Assembly (NCBI GenBank): GCA_963070105.1
Contig: OY718806.1
Location: 7,771,865 to 7,835,864 of the forward strand
DNA from: Litomosoides sigmodontis
Taxonomy: Eukaryota > Nematoda > Chromadorea > Rhabditida > Onchocercidae
DNA length: 64,000 nucleotides
Direction of reading: 5' to 3'
Below the pieces are notes generated by a model that saw only the letters and a list, made by a program, of their open reading frames with translations, did not search any database and was not told where the DNA came from. Below are positions 61,242 to 64,000 of the stretch, one piece after another. The first letter of the stretch is position 1, and each line of letters opens with the position of its first letter. A program made the position numbers and the translations under genes.

Positions 61242-64000
61242 TTTTTATTACGGTCTATGAAGCAAGTCATCTTTTTATTGTGACAGGAGAATATTAACTA
61301 AAATTAAAGAAAGTAAAAAATTAAATGGGAACGAAATGGAGATTTGGTTATTTTTCAGGCGCAAAATCAAAGTAAGATAGTGTTGCCACAATTCTTCCTC
61401 ATGCATGGAATTTCGTTATGGTACATTCAAATTTTGTGACTCAAACGAAAAACACAACTTTTAGTATATTCAATATATTGAATATATTAAAACAGACTTT
61501 TAATATATTCAATTATTAAAATAAACTATGCGCACACTTTTTTTCAGAAATAAAGATGTTTTACTTAATTGATTTTGTTGTGAATTTTGCTTTTGTTTTT
61601 GGAGAGCTCTGGTTTAGACAGTTTAATAGTAGTGAAGCCTTAATTTTTTATGGAGTTGTTTATTCTTCTTGATGTTATAATTCGTTGAGGTTTCTGTTCA
61701 GAAGAGGTATGAGCAGGTAAGGTTAAGGCAGTGGGTAACGCTACTCTTGTTTCATACATTATTTTATATATCTTTAGGGTAGAAGTGGTTGAAAACAAAT
61801 CTGACAAAATTTTATCGAATGCGGGGATAGATAAGTGAATAGAAAAAACTGCTTGCAACACCGTCATTGAGTATAAAATTAGTTTTCAGACAAAATATGT
61901 GTGCGAGTTAGTGCACTGTAACTTGATGTGACAAACTAATCTAGAGAGTCTTAGCAGTGCGATTTTTGTCATTTAGATGTATTTATTATAAATCATTTCG
62001 GGTCTACGATATCTCCCACTTGAGGGAAACTAAATGTGTCGGGGCAAGAGTTTGAGGCTTATAGCAAAATGGGTTGGTTTATTAGATATTCGTGGTTCCC
62101 CCTTGTCTATTAAAAGACTGTAATATTTCACGAAAGCAACGATTTCCTGTTGATTTGTCTTAATGCAAAATTGATAAAAAATAGATGAGTTAATTCGGAT
62201 TTCAATTGGATGATGATCAGTGTAATTGGTGTTGTAAAAATGCTCATACCAGTGATGATTTTCAATGCATAGTAAATTTTATAAATTCTTGTGTTAATTT
62301 GGCAGCTTTACTGAATCCGTTTTCATCTCCTTAGCCAAGTCATGTTGGTTAATTTCTTACTAGAGAAAGAACTCTTCAGCCTTTGTCGGTTAGATACAGG
62401 TAGGATTGATCGTTTCTTGTTTATGAGCCCGGTGTCTCCTCCAGTCTTGCTACAATGCTTTCAATTTCAAACAGTTCAAAGACTTTAGAATTGAGTTTCT
62501 TAGATCAGCAAATTTCCATCACTTCTCAGTTGATTTCGTTTTTTTCTTTCAGCTTTTAGCTATTACACGAATTTCCTGACTGTAGCCTTTCCCATCTTCC
62601 TTTTAGTTAGACCGGTTATCCATGAAATTTCGTCTTCATAAATTCCTCTACTCCAGAGACTTTCGGAATTGTTTTTTCCATTCTGTTCTTGCTTTAGTCA
62701 ACAACTGGGTAAGTTTTGTTTCTTAATTCATTATGATTGGAAAATCCAGTTGAAACTGGTTGGTGCTACCGCTTTAAAACTAAAATCTATGCACAAATTA
62801 TCCACCATTTCTAAATATGCCATTGCATAAGAGGAATGTGAATAAGCCGGCTCAGGTTTTTGTTACCTCTCTCAGGTTTGATGGAAACAGATCCGGTTGC
62901 TCTCCTTTTATTATAAAGGCCGATAAGGTAGCGGTTATTTTGTTCGTAAGAATTTTTGTTTAAGTGAATTTATGCAGACACAGTCGAATTAGTAGTGAAG
63001 ATTGATGGAGAGATTATTCGAGAATGTGTAGTAAAGGTGCTTAGCTTAATCACCTTATTAGCAATGAAGGAAGTCGAAGAACTGGGATTTAAAAGACCGG
63101 AAATGTCGTTAGTGGTGGAATGAGTGGAGGAGTTTTGGAGCCAGGAAATTTAGAAAATTAACGGAAATGAATTTGAAGAGCATGATAAAATGATAAATTA
63201 ATCGAGTGAGAACATTTCAACAGTACGGATTTTTATCATTTAGGTACATTTATTACGATTTTGAATTTCCGACACTATCAATGAGTTCAAAGTGTGATAT
63301 GAACGACGAACGTCCTGCGATTCTTTGTTATGGGCGACTAACTCTCAAAACATCTGAATGTTTTGAGAGTTGTACATTTGGGTCGGGTGTTCGATTCTTG
63401 GTTCACAATCTTTCTAGTTTACTGTAATTTTCAAATTATATATTCTTTATGGTACTGCATTGTTAAGGAGAGAAAGTTCAAGAAACTACAAAATTTGTCA
63501 TTTAGTTCTTAGGGAAATTTGGAATTTTAAGGCACTGAACTTTCCCGCAAATGCCTTTCTCTTGTTTACTAAATAGTTGTCATTTTGTTCGAATTATCAT
63601 GCATACATAAGGAGATAATATTGTTTCGCAGTATTATACGATATATCCATTGCAACGTATCTTGTTTTACAGTTCCTTACACCGACTACGCAAACGTTCA
63701 AAATAATAAAATTGTCCTGACGTTTAACAAGCACACATACAAAAATTCCTCTGGATCGCCCTTGCGAGATTGGACGGAAACTTGAACAGAGCAGTTATTC
63801 CTATAAATTGTTTGTTTGAATTTTTGAAAAAGATTTTCGAAAATGAATTCAGATTTGGGAGTTTTGAAAGTGTTCCAGCATCCATGGCAAATGTTTTTTC
63901 CACTTTCTCAAAGAGCAGTTTGAAAAACTGTTGTTGTGTGCAACGTGCAATAATACACGACAAACCTTCCTACCCGTCCCTCATCCGATTATTTTACCTT
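61242..64000. other. Right-edge intergenic sequence
   Basis: OSGIN 3' flank, AT-rich. It holds a perfect 14-bp hairpin (63340-63371). An acceptor near 63672 opens a + strand frame (PYTDYANVQNNKIVLTFNKH) that might be an exon of a gene extending rightward, but it has a stop at 63783 and no recognisable domain. Confidence 0.35.
63340..63371. repeat. Perfect 14-bp inverted repeat, 4-nt loop
   Basis: Arms 63340-63353 (AACTCTCAAAACAT) and 63358-63371 are exact complements around CTGA. Intergenic. Confidence 0.85.

Overview
The window looks like nuclear DNA of a parasitic roundworm, most likely a clade III (spirurid/filarial) nematode. It is AT-rich. Every convincing gene is split into short exons joined by GT...AG introns with nematode-type acceptors (T-rich followed by CAG or TAG). 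Several start codons lie 3-40 nt after such an acceptor, as expected for spliced-leader trans-splicing. The best protein resemblances are to animal, and often nematode, families. The lineage is inferred from composition and gene style, not from a database search. I saw no bacterial genes, CRISPR array, transposase, rRNA or tRNA.

Layout from left to right: an ATT microsatellite of about 860 bp (830-1684); the last six exons of an unrecognised + strand gene (2582-4157); a 15-exon - strand gene of the DUF229 alkaline-phosphatase-like family (5068-10107); prefoldin subunit 4 (+, 13084-14043); glucose-6-phosphate dehydrogenase (+, 17476-21726, 12 exons); a small AKH/GnRH-type neuropeptide precursor (-, 23446-23625); a CRIP-type LIM protein (-, 26123-26768); a TXNDC15-like membrane thioredoxin (-, 28938-30069); an SSUH2-like zinc-ribbon protein (-, 31629-34849); a gene-poor stretch with CT and GT repeats (34.9-40 kb); a small ORF and an RP2/TBCC-domain ARL3-GAP homologue (-, 40073-41716); a PI-PLC X-domain protein (-, 44169-45464); divergently from it PUS7 tRNA/mRNA pseudouridine synthase (+, 46254-49784), followed at 391 bp by FBXO7 (+, 50176-52741); another gene-poor stretch; and an OSGIN-like flavoprotein (+, 58260-61241). 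The last 2.8 kb has no supportable gene.

Most genes were rebuilt exon by exon by requiring splice signals, reading phase and family similarity to agree. G6PD (528 aa), PFDN4 (134 aa), SSUH2 (453 aa), PUS7 (553 aa), FBXO7 (393 aa) and OSGIN (447 aa) each close to a multiple of three with a family-typical end. Several are housekeeping genes: redox (G6PD, TXNDC15, OSGIN), proteostasis (prefoldin, FBXO7) and RNA modification (PUS7). The two most notable finds are tiny split or short genes that a long-ORF scan misses: the AKH/GnRH-like peptide gene and the CRIP gene. No new multi-gene system is evident. The oddities are at the level of splicing (a GC-AG intron and some weak in-frame splice sites), hairpins and repeats.
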